Below, one piece after another: positions 46,012 to 54,222 of a stretch of DNA of 64,000 nt. This stretch comes from Rhodoferax sp. PAMC 29310 (GTDB lineage Bacteria; Pseudomonadota; Gammaproteobacteria; Burkholderiales; Burkholderiaceae_C): contig NZ_CP072852.1 of the NCBI RefSeq assembly GCF_017948265.1, forward strand, positions 3,782,001 to 3,846,000, given 5' to 3'. The notes under the pieces were generated by a model. It did not search any database and had not been told where the DNA came from. It was given only the letters and a program-made list of their open reading frames with translations. Made by a program: the position numbers and the translations under genes. The first letter of the stretch is position 1, and each line of letters starts with the position of its first letter.

Positions 46012-46384
46012 GGGGCGCTGGCCGTTGCCGTCATTGGCGTGTGGCGGAGCAGGGCCCCGCAAGTGCGTTGGACGCCAGTGACTCCTTCTGCGCATTGGCA
46101 GGCATCAAAAGTTCAAACGGGGGAGGTCGCGCGTCCATGCCTCCCATTTTGCCAAGTTAATTGGCTTGTAACCCATTGATTTAATTGAAATAAGTTAACT
46201 GTTTTCAAACTGCTTTGGCAGAAGACTGGGCCACATCAACGTGAAAGGCCTTGATGCGCCGATCAGCGGCGCTTGGTCAAAAATTCTAAGACCGCTTCTG
46301 TTTCAGGCCTTTCTTGCCTCTGTTCAGCTTGCGTTCAGACATGGCCGGGCAAGATGGGCGCCACACCCACTCAAGGAGCTTTTC
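46012..46384. other. Divergent spacer before the acidic-repeat protein gene
   Basis: 373 bp. The first part extends the DUF167 frame without a start I would prefer. 46140-46210 is AT-rich with TTAATTGGC and TTGATTTAATTGAAATAAG tracts suited to promoters. AAGGAGC at about 46373 is the ribosome-binding site of the next gene. No other structure is evident. Confidence 0.35.
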
Positions 46385-46816
46385 ATGAAGCATCTCATGT
46401 CTCTTAAATCATTGGCAGCGGTTGCGGTCGCACTTGGCGCTATCGCGGCGGCGTCATCGGCGCACGCTCGCAGCGACGTTTACGTCTCTATTGGCGTGCA
46501 GGTACCCGGCGTTTACGTGCAACCGGGACACGGGTATGTACAGCCCCGGTCATCCTACGCACCCGCGCATGGCTACTACCAACGATTCGACGATGGTCGA
46601 CGCCATCATGGGCAGCACTTCAAACGCCGCGGCCATGGCGGCGGCAACATCTACCACTCGGGTGGTCCGCGCAATCAGTGGAGTCAGTCACGCGCCTACG
46701 GCCCCTATGGTGATCTCGACCGCGATGGCGTCATGAACCGGCGGGACCGCGACCGTGATGGCGACGGTGTTCGCAATCGCAACGATCGCCGCCCGGATAA
46801 TCCCTACCGCCGATAA
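46385..46816 (+). CDS. Secreted protein with C-terminal DxDGDGV-type repeats
   Basis: A 143-residue protein starting MKHLMSLKSLAAVAVALG. ATG 46385 is preceded by AAGGAGC, and the signal peptide is cut after SSAHA. The mature part begins with valine-rich beta segments (VYVSIGVQVPGVYVQP) and a Gly/Tyr/His-rich middle. It ends with DLDRDGVMNRRDRDRDGDGV and NDRRPDNPYRR, which look like thrombospondin type-3/EF-hand-like calcium repeats. It is highly basic overall. A periplasmic or surface calcium-binding role is inference; no family name is assigned. Confidence 0.75.
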   Translation: MKHLMSLKSLAAVAVALGAIAAASSAHARSDVYVSIGVQVPGVYVQPGHGYVQPRSSYAPAHGYYQRFDDGRRHHGQHFKRRGHGGGNIYHSGGPRNQWSQSRAYGPYGDLDRDGVMNRRDRDRDGDGVRNRNDRRPDNPYRR

Positions 46817-46974
46817 ACAGGCTCGCAAGGGGTGTGCTCAGTGGTGTCTGGCCGGGGACGTTCTGGGTCTGGCACCGGGAGGTTCACAGCCTCCAGAGCG
46901 GGGCCCGTCAACATGAAACTGCGGGTTCGAAGACCACTCGGCAGCACCAGTTAATCCGCACCGTTGTCGCCCAA

Positions 46975-46996
46975 CCCTAGAGCGATGACTCTAGGG
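46975..46996 (+). promoter_or_regulatory. Inverted repeat, candidate activator site
   Basis: CCCTAGAG and CTCTAGGG form an 8-bp perfect dyad with a 6-bp spacer (CGATGA), about 40-60 bp upstream of the first -24/-12 motif. The symmetry suits a dimeric regulator. The binding protein is unknown. Confidence 0.4.
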
Positions 46997-47032
46997 AAAA
47001 CCCTCGAATTGGGGTGCGCACTCTACGAATTA

Positions 47033-47049
47033 TTGGCACAGTAGGTGCA
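47033..47049 (+). promoter_or_regulatory. Sigma-54-like promoter 1
   Basis: TTGGCACAGTAGGTGCA has the GG (47035-47036) and GC (47047-47048) dinucleotides of the -24/-12 class with the required 10-bp spacing, and the TGGCAC hexamer is perfect. Only the first T of TTGCA differs. Confidence 0.5.
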
Positions 47050-47062
47050 TGTCTGATTCAAA

Positions 47063-47078
47063 TGGCACGCGAAATGCA
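47063..47078 (+). promoter_or_regulatory. Sigma-54-like promoter 2
   Basis: TGGCACGCGAAATGCA has GG (47064-47065) and GC (47076-47077) with 10-bp spacing, 29 bp after the first motif. A start near 47089 would give a ~34-nt leader to the ATG at 47123. Two such motifs in tandem make chance less likely, but neither is proven. Confidence 0.5.
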
Positions 47079-47122
47079 GCTTTTTGGATCAGTTGGAAAC
47101 TTACCCATAACCGGAGTCAAAC

Positions 47123-47773
47123 ATGTCCAATCAAAACCTGTCCAGCGTAGCCACCAACGTCATCGCCACCTACGGCATCACCGCCACCAATGTCATCAAC
47201 AGCTACCGCTTTGGCGGTGAACGCCTCATCGGCATCGTCGACGATGGCTTTGCGACTGTGGTGAATCGTGGCGCGTCCGCGCTGAACAAGGGCATCCGCT
47301 CGAACCTGATTGCAAACCAACAGCGCCTGAGCGGTTACTCCATTAACGGCGTCCATTTCGGTACCGATCGTGCCCAGCGCGTTATCGGCTTCGCCGTGGA
47401 TTTGGCCACCAAGGGTGTGAGCGTCGTCGCTGCCAACGCCGCTCGCATCGACCGCGCTGCGAACGTGACCGCACTGCAAACGCTGAGCCGCGTGGTTATG
47501 CCGGCGGCCATTGTCGTCAGCAAAGTCGCTGACCGCATCGAAGAAGGTAGCAGCGAGCTCGTCAAACGAGTCTCTGGCAAGCCCATGCCAGCCAAGGCCG
47601 TTGCCACCCGCAAGCTGAAAACGGCGACACGCGCGGCCACGGCAACGCGCAAGCGCGTCGTCAAAGCGGCTACCCAGCAAGTGAGTGAAGCCGTGGCCGA
47701 ATCCGCTTCCGACGTATCGAACGCGGCGCGCCGTGTGGCACGCAAGGCCAAGGCGACCGCCAAAGCCGCTTAA
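47123..47773 (+). CDS. Phasin/histone-H1-like protein
   Basis: A 216-residue protein starting MSNQNLSSVATNVIAT, with CGGAG before ATG 47123. Residues 1-145 are a helix-rich domain of small and hydrophobic residues with little sequence identity to known enzymes. Residues about 150-216 are a Lys/Ala/Arg-rich tail with repeats such as KAVATRKLKTATRAATATRK, as in histone H1-like and polyhydroxyalkanoate-associated proteins. Either DNA binding or granule coating is possible and I cannot choose. Codon use is normal. It is preceded by two sigma-54-like motifs and closed by a strong hairpin. Confidence 0.75.
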   Translation: MSNQNLSSVATNVIATYGITATNVINSYRFGGERLIGIVDDGFATVVNRGASALNKGIRSNLIANQQRLSGYSINGVHFGTDRAQRVIGFAVDLATKGVSVVAANAARIDRAANVTALQTLSRVVMPAAIVVSKVADRIEEGSSELVKRVSGKPMPAKAVATRKLKTATRAATATRKRVVKAATQQVSEAVAESASDVSNAARRVARKAKATAKAA

Positions 47774-47816
47774 TCGTTCCACGCAGCGTGTGCTGCGTTG
47801 CCGCTTCGCGTCTCAG

Positions 47817-47861
47817 GGGCCGCCAGACTCAACCCGACCAAGGGTTGAGTCTGGTGGCCCG
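47817..47861 (+). terminator. Hairpin terminator after the phasin/histone-like gene
   Basis: A 13-bp perfect stem, CCAGACTCAACCC (47823-47835) with GGGTTGAGTCTGG (47842-47854), is extended outward by GGGCC-type pairs with one G-U. The loop is GACCAA. A short TTTT follows at some distance. It lies 45 bp after the stop and also faces the convergent DUF167 copy 2, so it may serve both. Confidence 0.7.
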
Positions 47862-47894
47862 TGGTCTTTTGAGCAGGCTGAACGCGACGGGCAG

Positions 47895-48185
47895 TTACTT
47901 CGGCGCGGTAATGCACCGTTGTTGGTTGATATATTCGCGCACCAATACCACCTCGATGGCCGACACCGGCACCCCAAACAGGGATGCCAGAAAGCGCACC
48001 ATGTGATCGGTGGCCTTGCCCGATTGGGGCGTGGCCGTGACGCTGACCTTGAGCTGCGGGCCATTTTGTTTGCCAATGGCGTCCTTGGACGCACCAGGCT
48101 TGCCCAGAATGCTGACCACCAGCACCTCGCCCGCCCAGGCAAAGAAGGACTCCCCCGTGGCGTTGCGAATCGCGCCGCGGCTCAT
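47895..48185 (-). CDS. DUF167 protein, copy 2, truncated at the C-terminus
   Basis: A 96-residue copy starting MSRGAIRNATGESFFAW and almost identical to the DUF167 protein at 45676-46011. DNA identity is visibly high from the start to the region coding ITAP. There the copy reads AAG TAA CTG CCC where copy 1 has CAA AAA CTG CCC, so Lys has become a stop and the last 14 or so residues are lost. The domain core is kept, so it may still be functional. Confidence 0.82.
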   Translation of the reverse strand: MSRGAIRNATGESFFAWAGEVLVVSILGKPGASKDAIGKQNGPQLKVSVTATPQSGKATDHMVRFLASLFGVPVSAIEVVLVREYINQQRCITAPK

Positions 48186-48602
48186 GGGGTGACTTTCATA
48201 CCCAGCATGGCTTTGAAATCGCCTCGCTCATCCGTGTTTCAAAATTCAACATGCAGGCCCACCTGTAGCGTGGCCGAGCGAGACAGGTCGTGCGCTTTTG
48301 CCCGCAACTGTCCCATGAGGCCATCGGTCGGTGTTAAGGTCTCAAATTGTTGGCTTGAGCTGTGCACGACGCTATTTTGCCAAGTTCGGTGTGAGGCTGA
48401 ATCACATCGACTCCAGGGCATTGATCCGCGGTTTTATGCCCACAAAGACGGGGGCCATCTGCTATTGGCCGGTTGCCTATGTCTCCAATGCGGGCGTAAG
48501 CGGACACCAGGGCCAAGCACAGCGACCTTTCCTTCCAAGCTTCCCGGCAAGGGATGCATACCAGCAATCGCGATGATTTCGCCAGTCGAGGAGTGACCCC
48601 GA
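48186..48602. other. Spacer with probable gene debris
   Basis: 417 bp without a convincing gene. Short frames on both strands (for example a minus-strand stretch with LTPTDGLMGQLRAKAHDLSR) do not match a family I know. They may be decayed fragments. No repeat or clear terminator for the convergent cyclase gene was found. Confidence 0.35.
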
Positions 48603-49730
48603 CTAGCCAGTAACTAGGGTCAAGCCCTGTGGTTGAACATCGGCATCCTCATTGGCACATGTTGCGAGGTGAACTCGGTTTCGCCCCGCAGCCTTGGCCA
48701 GATAAAGCGCCTTGTCAGCACGGGTGATCAAGTCCAGTGCGCTTTCCCTGTTTTTCAAAGAGGCCACACCAATTGATACGCTGATCAATAGTTCCGGACG
48801 AGATGGAACTCGCAACTCTTGAACCTTGGCGCGAATGCGCTCACTCATCACAAGCGCAAGGTCGTCAGAGTCAGAGTCAGAGTCGGCGTCCAACAGGACA
48901 ATAAATTCCTCCCCCCCATAGCGGGCCACGCAATCAATGTCGCGAACCGAGTTGAGCAGACTATTGCCCAGCATGACAAGAACTTCGTCGCCAACGGGGT
49001 GTCCGAAGGTGTCGTTGACCTGCTTGAAATGGTCAAGGTCAACCATGCACAAAATGATTCCGCGAGTCCGCAGGCGGTTGCAGCGCAAGATGTCACTTTC
49101 CAGCCTCTCCATTAGACGACGCCGGTTAAAGAGGCCAGTGAGCGGGTCGCGGTTGGCCAACTCCTCGATTTCCCTGTTCGCTTCAGCGAGATCGGCGCGG
49201 ACCTTGCTGATGTAGCCACACATGAGCCCCACAAATATCATGGCCGTTGCTAATATGAGCAGGTGAAACGCCTCAAGAGTCGGAATGAGGCGCTGAGGCT
49301 GAGTAACAAAGATGAAAGCGATCACAAGCAAATAACTCAGGAATCCAACAATAGAAACCCGCGCAATCTGGCGCAAATTCAGGTACAGGATGCCAAAGAG
49401 CAGCGGTATTGGCACAAACATTAGCATTGCCCCCCGTGCTTGATCGGCCTGTGAAATGAGTGCCATTGCAGCGATCATCGAGAAAACGAGCTGTAGTTCG
49501 GTCATGCTCGGATCTCTGAGTCGCAGGTTGTTACCGCTGCGAATCAAGTAGAAAAACACGAGATTGACCATGGCCGCCCCAAGCATCCACCACATTGGCA
49601 GATTCGCGGGCAAATAACCTAATGTTGCGCCAAATTGGGCGAGGGCGCCGCAGACGACATACATTGCGACGGACATCAAGAACCGACGCATCCGCAACGC
49701 CTGCTTTGCCTCAATCGTGAAGACATTCAT
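48603..49730 (-). CDS. Membrane-bound diguanylate cyclase (GGDEF)
   Basis: A 375-residue protein. ATG 49730 (MNVFTIEAKQALRM) follows GAGGGTCGGC; ATG 49742 is also possible. Six transmembrane helices (about 15-185) form a MASE-like sensor, followed by a short coiled linker (LAEANREIEELANRDPLTGL). In the GGDEF domain the active motif is RYGGEEF and the inhibitory I-site RDID lies five residues before it. Both are intact, so c-di-GMP synthesis with product inhibition is expected. A three-copy hexamer repeat at 48865-48882 inserts a DSDSDSD run just after the active site. Confidence 0.93.
   Translation of the reverse strand: MNVFTIEAKQALRMRRFLMSVAMYVVCGALAQFGATLGYLPANLPMWWMLGAAMVNLVFFYLIRSGNNLRLRDPSMTELQLVFSMIAAMALISQADQARGAMLMFVPIPLLFGILYLNLRQIARVSIVGFLSYLLVIAFIFVTQPQRLIPTLEAFHLLILATAMIFVGLMCGYISKVRADLAEANREIEELANRDPLTGLFNRRRLMERLESDILRCNRLRTRGIILCMVDLDHFKQVNDTFGHPVGDEVLVMLGNSLLNSVRDIDCVARYGGEEFIVLLDADSDSDSDDLALVMSERIRAKVQELRVPSRPELLISVSIGVASLKNRESALDLITRADKALYLAKAAGRNRVHLATCANEDADVQPQGLTLVTG
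48865..48882. repeat. Three-copy hexamer repeat in the cyclase gene
   Basis: TCAGAG occurs three times in a row. Each unit adds two codons, giving Asp-Ser repeats in a loop after GGEEF. Slippage in whole units would keep the frame. Confidence 0.7.
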
Positions 49731-50164
49731 GCCGACCCTCATTGTTGGTGTGCGATCGCAAGCAGAGTAGCGAAGTCTCCGCGCCCACGAGGGAGGCAGG
49801 AATCAGTCAAAGGCTCTCTTGATATGTGAAATGTACGCTCAAAGGCGGGTATTTGGCTGGTGTGCCAGACCTTGGGGTGCCTCGGCTGTCCGCTGTCGAC
49901 GATGCCGGAGACGGGAAGAACGGTCTGACTGAACGGCAGCCAAGGGCCTGAAGCGGCCCGCCGCGTGAACTGCCGGCGGCGTTGATCCGCGAACCACTCT
50001 GGTCCGAATGCCCCGCACTCTTTCCCTGCCTGAATGCAATGAGCGACGCTCGATGAATTTGCCCCCGGGACGACACCGCTAAAACAACGTTGCCACCACT
50101 GGATCGTCGCAAATCTCTATACTGAATTTTTCCTGACACGGGACTTGAATTGAAAATCGCTCAA
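49731..50164. other. Divergent spacer between cyclase and DUF1499 lipoprotein
   Basis: 434 bp. It should hold both promoters. A short AT-rich stretch near 50100-50140 (CTATACTGAATTTTTCC) could contain the lipoprotein promoter. The middle is GC-rich with no repeat, hairpin or believable gene. Confidence 0.35.
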
Positions 50165-50611
50165 ATGAAATCCAAGTATGCGATCTTGATATTGGCGCTT
50201 CTACTAGGGGCTTGTGCTGCAACGGCACCCAAACTTGATCGCACGGGTGCACCCGATTCCGGCAATCCGGACTTGGTGTGTCAGCTCCCCAGCAACTGTG
50301 TGAGCTCGCGTGGCGACGGCGGTCTGGAGGCGCTGCCCTTCGCAGGCACACCCACCCAGGCGATGGGCATGTTGCAGGCCACCTTGAAGACCTTTCCCGA
50401 GGCAACCATCGTGCGCAGCGAGCCGTTGTTGATGGTGGTGATCTTCACCACACCCGCAGGGTTCAGGGACCAGGTCGACTTCCAGATCGATCCCCAGGCG
50501 CAGCAAATCGACTTTCGATCCCGCTCGTTGTTCGGCTTGTTCGATTGGGGCAAGAACCGCTCCCGGATGCAGGAATTCAAGCGCCGCTTCGAGAACAAGT
50601 CCCGCTTGTGA
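50165..50611 (+). CDS. DUF1499 lipoprotein
   Basis: About 148 residues starting MKSKYAILILALLLGAC, a lipoprotein signal with lipobox LLLGAC; the mature N-terminus is the cysteine. A TTG at 50150 is an alternative start. The DUF1499 domain is seen in CVSSRGDGGLEALPFAGTP and in VDFQIDPQAQQIDFRSRS. The family is widespread and of unknown function. It is expected in the inner leaflet of the outer or inner membrane. It stands alone, without evident operon partners. Confidence 0.85.
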   Translation: MKSKYAILILALLLGACAATAPKLDRTGAPDSGNPDLVCQLPSNCVSSRGDGGLEALPFAGTPTQAMGMLQATLKTFPEATIVRSEPLLMVVIFTTPAGFRDQVDFQIDPQAQQIDFRSRSLFGLFDWGKNRSRMQEFKRRFENKSRL

Positions 50612-51003
50612 TCGTGCTGGTCTCTCCCCTCAATGCCACACAGCTTGGCTCGGCAACGAGGCTATCGGTGTCGGCGCAATTCCCAATCTGAACTGTCGCA
50701 TGGGCCGGGCGCGAACGGCCGCTATTGGCTCAAGACCGGGTATTCCTGGCTTTCTGGTGACCCACTGCCTTGGGTCTAAAGCTGCCTCCTGCGTTACCGC
50801 GGATGTTGATTGGGCCGGGCAGTGCAATGCAATGCAATGCATTTTCAAGTCTGGCATCACCTCTCTCGGCCATTGATGTCAACGACCTGAGCCGTTTATC
50901 AGCACTTCGTATGGCCCGATCATTCACTGAGTACAAGGCTGCAGCCGGTGCGAAAAGAGGGAGCACAAGACCTATTTCGGGCGGCGCATTCGATAATGCC
51001 GCC
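50612..51003. other. Spacer with a GCAAT microsatellite
   Basis: 392 bp. Around 50820-50840 the pentamer GCAAT/TGCAA is repeated about four times. The frame of the next gene is open back to 50770, but that upstream part has no start with a ribosome-binding site and low coding quality. No other element is apparent. Confidence 0.4.
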
Positions 51004-52602
51004 ATGCCCCTCGCTCTACCTGCCGCCGCTGGCGTGCCTTCTGTTGTTCTGTGTACGCTCAATGCCAAGTACATCCACGCCTCACTTGGCCTGCGTTACC
51101 TGCTGGCCAATATGGGCGATTTGAAGCCGCGCACGGTGTTGCGCGAATTCACCATTGCCCGCAAGCCGCAGGAGTTGCTGGACGAGTTGCTGGCCACGCT
51201 GGGACCCAAGCAGGCCGGTGCCACGCAGGTGATTGGCTTTGGTGTGTACATCTGGAACGTGACGCAGACCGAGGCGTTGCTGCGCCTGCTGAAAGCGCAG
51301 CGCCCTGACATCAAGGTTGTGCTGGGCGGGCCGGAGGTGAGCCATGAGGTGGACGAGCAAGCCATCGTGCGGCTGGCCGACCATGTGATCACCGGCTGGG
51401 GTGACACCAGTTTTCCCAAGTTGTGCCGGGCCTTGATACACGGCCCCAAGCCGCTGATGAAGGTCATAGCCGGCGAGCAAGCGCCGCTGGAGCAGATTGT
51501 TTTGCCTTACGACGAATACACCGAGGCTGATCTGGCACACCGTCTTTTGTACGTAGAGGCGTCACGCGGCTGCCCCTTCAAGTGCGAGTTTTGCCTGAGT
51601 TCGCTGGACAAAACCGCCACCGCCTTTGATCTGGACGCTTTCCTAGCGCAAATGCAGGGCCTGTACGCGCGGGGCGCACGCAACTTCAAGTTTGTGGACC
51701 GCACCTTCAACCTGAAGATTGACGCCTCGGTGCGCATTCTTCAGTTCTTTCTGGAGCGGCTCACGGATGATTTGTTCGTGCACTTTGAGGTCATTCCCGA
51801 CCATTTGCCGGACCGGCTCAAGGCCATGATTGCGCAGTTTCCGCCCGGCGTGCTGCAGTTTGAGGTGGGCATTCAGAGCTTTAACGTGGACGTGCAAAAG
51901 CGCATCTCCCGCAAGCAGGACAACGCCAAGACGGTGACCAACCTGGGTTGGCTGGTGAACGAGAGCAACGCCCATCTGCACACCGACTTGATTTTTGGCT
52001 TGCCCGGCGAAACGCTGGAGAGTTTTGCGCAGGGCTTCAACCAGTTGCACGCGCTCAAACCACATGAGATACAACTTGGCATTCTGAAGCGCCTGCGCGG
52101 CACGCCTATTGCCCGCCACACAATCGAATACGGTATGGTCTATGAGACCGAGCCGCCCTACACCGTGCTGCAAACCGGCGCGGTGGACGCGCAGACGATG
52201 CAGCGCTTCACCCGCTTTGCCCGCTACTGGGATTTGGTGGCCAACTCAGGGCGCTTCACCCAGACGCTGGCGGTGCTGCTTGATGCGCCTTCGCCATTTA
52301 ATGGGTTTTTGGACTTTGCCGACTGGCTGTGGCGCACCACGGCCAAAACCAGCGGCCTGTCGCCCGAGATGCTGGTCGATGCGCTGGCCGACTACCTGTG
52401 CAGCCAGCGCGGCTTGGCGCTGGAAGCCGCACAACACACCTTGCTGGCCGACTATGTGGCCAGCGGCGCCCGCGCCAACCCCAAGGCGTTGCAAGGACTG
52501 CTGCCGCGCCGCGCGACGCCCGCAACCGGTGGCGGAAAGGGGCTGGCCCAGCGCCAGGAACGCCACGGCGCCGCGCAGCGGATGGAGGTGCCCGTGCCAT
52601 GA
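51004..52602 (+). CDS. B12-binding-domain radical SAM protein (DUF4080)
   Basis: A 532-residue protein starting [17 protein letters not shown]. The N-terminal ~150 residues form a cobalamin-binding-like Rossmann domain (for example [21 protein letters not shown] and [12 protein letters not shown]). The radical SAM motif [13 protein letters not shown] (CxxxCxxC) lies near residue 190. The C-terminal ~150 residues match the DUF4080 tail. The enzyme should cleave SAM to start radical chemistry on an unknown substrate. Its stop overlaps the next ATG as ATGA. Confidence 0.9.
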   Translation: MPLALPAAAGVPSVVLCTLNAKYIHASLGLRYLLANMGDLKPRTVLREFTIARKPQELLDELLATLGPKQAGATQVIGFGVYIWNVTQTEALLRLLKAQRPDIKVVLGGPEVSHEVDEQAIVRLADHVITGWGDTSFPKLCRALIHGPKPLMKVIAGEQAPLEQIVLPYDEYTEADLAHRLLYVEASRGCPFKCEFCLSSLDKTATAFDLDAFLAQMQGLYARGARNFKFVDRTFNLKIDASVRILQFFLERLTDDLFVHFEVIPDHLPDRLKAMIAQFPPGVLQFEVGIQSFNVDVQKRISRKQDNAKTVTNLGWLVNESNAHLHTDLIFGLPGETLESFAQGFNQLHALKPHEIQLGILKRLRGTPIARHTIEYGMVYETEPPYTVLQTGAVDAQTMQRFTRFARYWDLVANSGRFTQTLAVLLDAPSPFNGFLDFADWLWRTTAKTSGLSPEMLVDALADYLCSQRGLALEAAQHTLLADYVASGARANPKALQGLLPRRATPATGGGKGLAQRQERHGAAQRMEVPVP

Positions 52603-52955
52603 CCGAAAAAAACGCCATGCAAAATTTACCTTCGTGCCCGAAGTGCACGCTTGAAAACACCTATCTTGATGGCGACAACTACATCTGTCCCGATTGCGCC
52701 TACGAGTGGCCGGCCCAGGCCGCCGCTGACGAGGCCGAGGCCAGCGCCGTCATCAAAGACTCCAACGGCAACCCGCTGGCCGACGGCGACGCCGTCATTC
52801 TGATCAAAGACCTGAAGGTCAAAGGCTCGTCCACCGTGCTGAAAAAAGGCACCAAGGTCAAAAGCATTCGCCTTGTGTCGGGCGACCACGAGGTCGATTG
52901 CAAGATGGACGGCGGCAGCTACATGCTGAAGGCCGAGTTTTTGAAGAAGGCATAA
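52599..52955 (+). CDS. PhnA/YjdM-like zinc-ribbon protein
   Basis: A 118-residue protein starting [17 protein letters not shown] zinc ribbon of two CxxC pairs ([11 protein letters not shown] and ICPDCAYEW) is followed by the PhnA-type domain with [15 protein letters not shown] and [17 protein letters not shown], and the end [10 protein letters not shown]. Despite the PhnA label the family has no proven role in phosphonate use. It is coupled by a 4-bp overlap with the radical SAM gene. The gene is convergent with lacI. Confidence 0.92.
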   Translation: MTEKNAMQNLPSCPKCTLENTYLDGDNYICPDCAYEWPAQAAADEAEASAVIKDSNGNPLADGDAVILIKDLKVKGSSTVLKKGTKVKSIRLVSGDHEVDCKMDGGSYMLKAEFLKKA

Positions 52956-53047
52956 GCGCCTGCGTCTGCCTGCCGCCCAATGCAGCCGTCGGGGGCGTCG
53001 ACAGATAGACTCGCCGTGATTGACAGAGCTGGAGGCGACGGGTGCCT

Positions 53048-54043
53048 TCAGGTGCTGTCCCTTTCGATGATGGAGAAGCCAATGTCCAAAATGGGCTGCT
53101 CGATGGGGAGTCCGTTTGCTCGGTCCACGATGTATTGCGCCGCCGTCTGGCCAATGCGCGTGCCATCGATGCGAACCGTGGTCAATGCGGGCTCCAAGTT
53201 GGCCGCAAAGCCGATATCCCCCAAGCCCATGACCGCCAGCTGTTTCGGAATGGACAGGCCGCGCGCCTGAGCCTCAATCAGCACGCCCAATGCCAACATA
53301 TCTGAACTGCAGAACACCGAGTCAATGGGGTCCGGACGGTTCAGCAACTCTGCCAAACCGGAGCGACCCGCTCCAAGCGTTGTGGGTGCAGGGGTTAGAA
53401 CCACGGGCACATCGTTCGTCCAGCCCCGGCTTCTCGCCATGTTTTTGAAGCCGCTGTTGCGACGGCGTGCGCGTTCGTCGTCGCCGCACATCAAAGCGGG
53501 TCGACGATATCCTCTCTGGTGCAGGTAAGCGCAGGCGGCGGCGCCAATTTCTTCGTTTGAAAATCCCACGAGCATGTCGATTGGAGTCGGCGTTAGATCC
53601 CATGTTTCCACCACAGGAATGCCGGACGCCAGCAGTTGGCGTCTCCCCGCCGCTGAATGCATGATGCCCGTGAGCACGATGCCATCCGGGCGTCGCCGGA
53701 TGATGGCGTCCAACAGCGCGTCTTCTCGCCCGATATCGTAGCCACTCTGGCCGATCATCAGTTGGTAGCCTTTGGCGTCGAGTGCCTCGTTGAGGGCCTG
53801 TATGGTCTCCTGAAACACGGGTCCCACCAGGGTTGGCAGGACTGCTGCCACCAGTTTGGCGCGGGACGACCGCAGTCCGCCCGCCATGCCGTTGGGAATA
53901 AATCCGGTCTGACGAACCACCTCTTGAACCTTGGAACGCATGGCGGGAGAGACTCTGTTCGGCTGGTTGAGTGCTCTCGATACCGTCATAGCGGACACAC
54001 CTGCCAAGCGGGCAATATCGTGGATGGTCAGTGTTTTTGACAT
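53048..54043 (-). CDS. LacI-family transcriptional regulator (GntR/IdnR-like)
   Basis: A 331-residue regulator starting MSKTLTIHDIARLAGV. The DNA-binding domain is HDIARLAGVSAMTVSRALNQ (about 7-26), with hinge region and LRSSRAKLVAAVLPTL after it. The sugar-binding domain follows (about 65-331). LacI proteins of this type respond to gluconate-like acids. It is divergent from glucarate dehydratase by 179 bp, which contain two matching operator-like sites, so it is the likely local repressor of the cluster at 54223-62591. Confidence 0.92.
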   Translation of the reverse strand: MSKTLTIHDIARLAGVSAMTVSRALNQPNRVSPAMRSKVQEVVRQTGFIPNGMAGGLRSSRAKLVAAVLPTLVGPVFQETIQALNEALDAKGYQLMIGQSGYDIGREDALLDAIIRRRPDGIVLTGIMHSAAGRRQLLASGIPVVETWDLTPTPIDMLVGFSNEEIGAAACAYLHQRGYRRPALMCGDDERARRRNSGFKNMARSRGWTNDVPVVLTPAPTTLGAGRSGLAELLNRPDPIDSVFCSSDMLALGVLIEAQARGLSIPKQLAVMGLGDIGFAANLEPALTTVRIDGTRIGQTAAQYIVDRANGLPIEQPILDIGFSIIERDST

Positions 54044-54082
54044 GAAGGGATGTGGTTGTTGATGCAATGAATCGGTGTTCGG

Positions 54083-54101
54083 ATGATATCAATAACAAAT
54101 T
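54083..54101 (+). promoter_or_regulatory. Operator-like site 1 (lacI side)
   Basis: ATGATATCAATAACAAATT, 40 bp upstream of the lacI start. It matches site 2 in 17 of 19 positions, in the same orientation. Probable autoregulation of lacI. Confidence 0.6.
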
Positions 54102-54127
54102 AGAGGTGCTTCAAAATCTCTCTAAAC

Positions 54128-54155
54128 TTGGCCCAATATTTGGTATTTTTATAGG
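54128..54155 (+). promoter_or_regulatory. Candidate promoter of the glucarate/sugar operon
   Basis: TTGGCC (54128-54133) and TATAGG (54150-54155) have 16-bp spacing. A start near 54162 would leave a ~60-nt leader. AGGGTAAACCCT (54153-54164), with AGGGT/ACCCT arms, overlaps the -10 region. The match is weak but fits between the two operators. Confidence 0.35.
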
Positions 54156-54202
54156 GTAAACCCTCTTACCTTTCGATTTTCATCTAGTTAAGATTCATCA
54201 AA

Positions 54203-54221
54203 ATGGTATCGATAACAAATT
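54203..54221 (+). promoter_or_regulatory. Operator-like site 2 (overlapping the gudD translation start region)
   Basis: ATGGTATCGATAACAAATT, whose centre TATCGATA is a perfect 8-bp palindrome, as in GntR-type LacI operators. It ends one base before the start codon of the next gene (ATG 54223). No Shine-Dalgarno sequence is recognisable there. Confidence 0.65.
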
Positions 54222-54222
54222 C

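Larger units (their letters stand above)
46817..47122. other. Regulatory spacer upstream of the phasin/histone-like gene
   Basis: 306 bp. It contains a perfect 8-bp inverted repeat, CCCTAGAG (46975-46982) with CTCTAGGG (46989-46996), then two -24/-12-type motifs (47033-47049 and 47063-47078) and a CGGAG ribosome-binding site near 47112. No coding potential is evident. Confidence 0.6.

Noticed and set aside
48331..48576. Short overlapping frames on both strands between DUF167 copy 2 and the cyclase gene
   Set aside because: Neither strand gives a known domain or a ribosome-binding site; treated as spacer or debris.
49807..50139. A 110-codon minus-strand frame in the cyclase-lipoprotein spacer
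   Set aside because: Low-complexity Arg/Ser composition, no start context and no recognisable family.
50815..50845. GCAAT microsatellite considered as an iteron-type origin or phase-variable tract
   Set aside because: Only about four pentamer units, no DnaA-box cluster or replication gene near, and it lies upstream of the chosen start.
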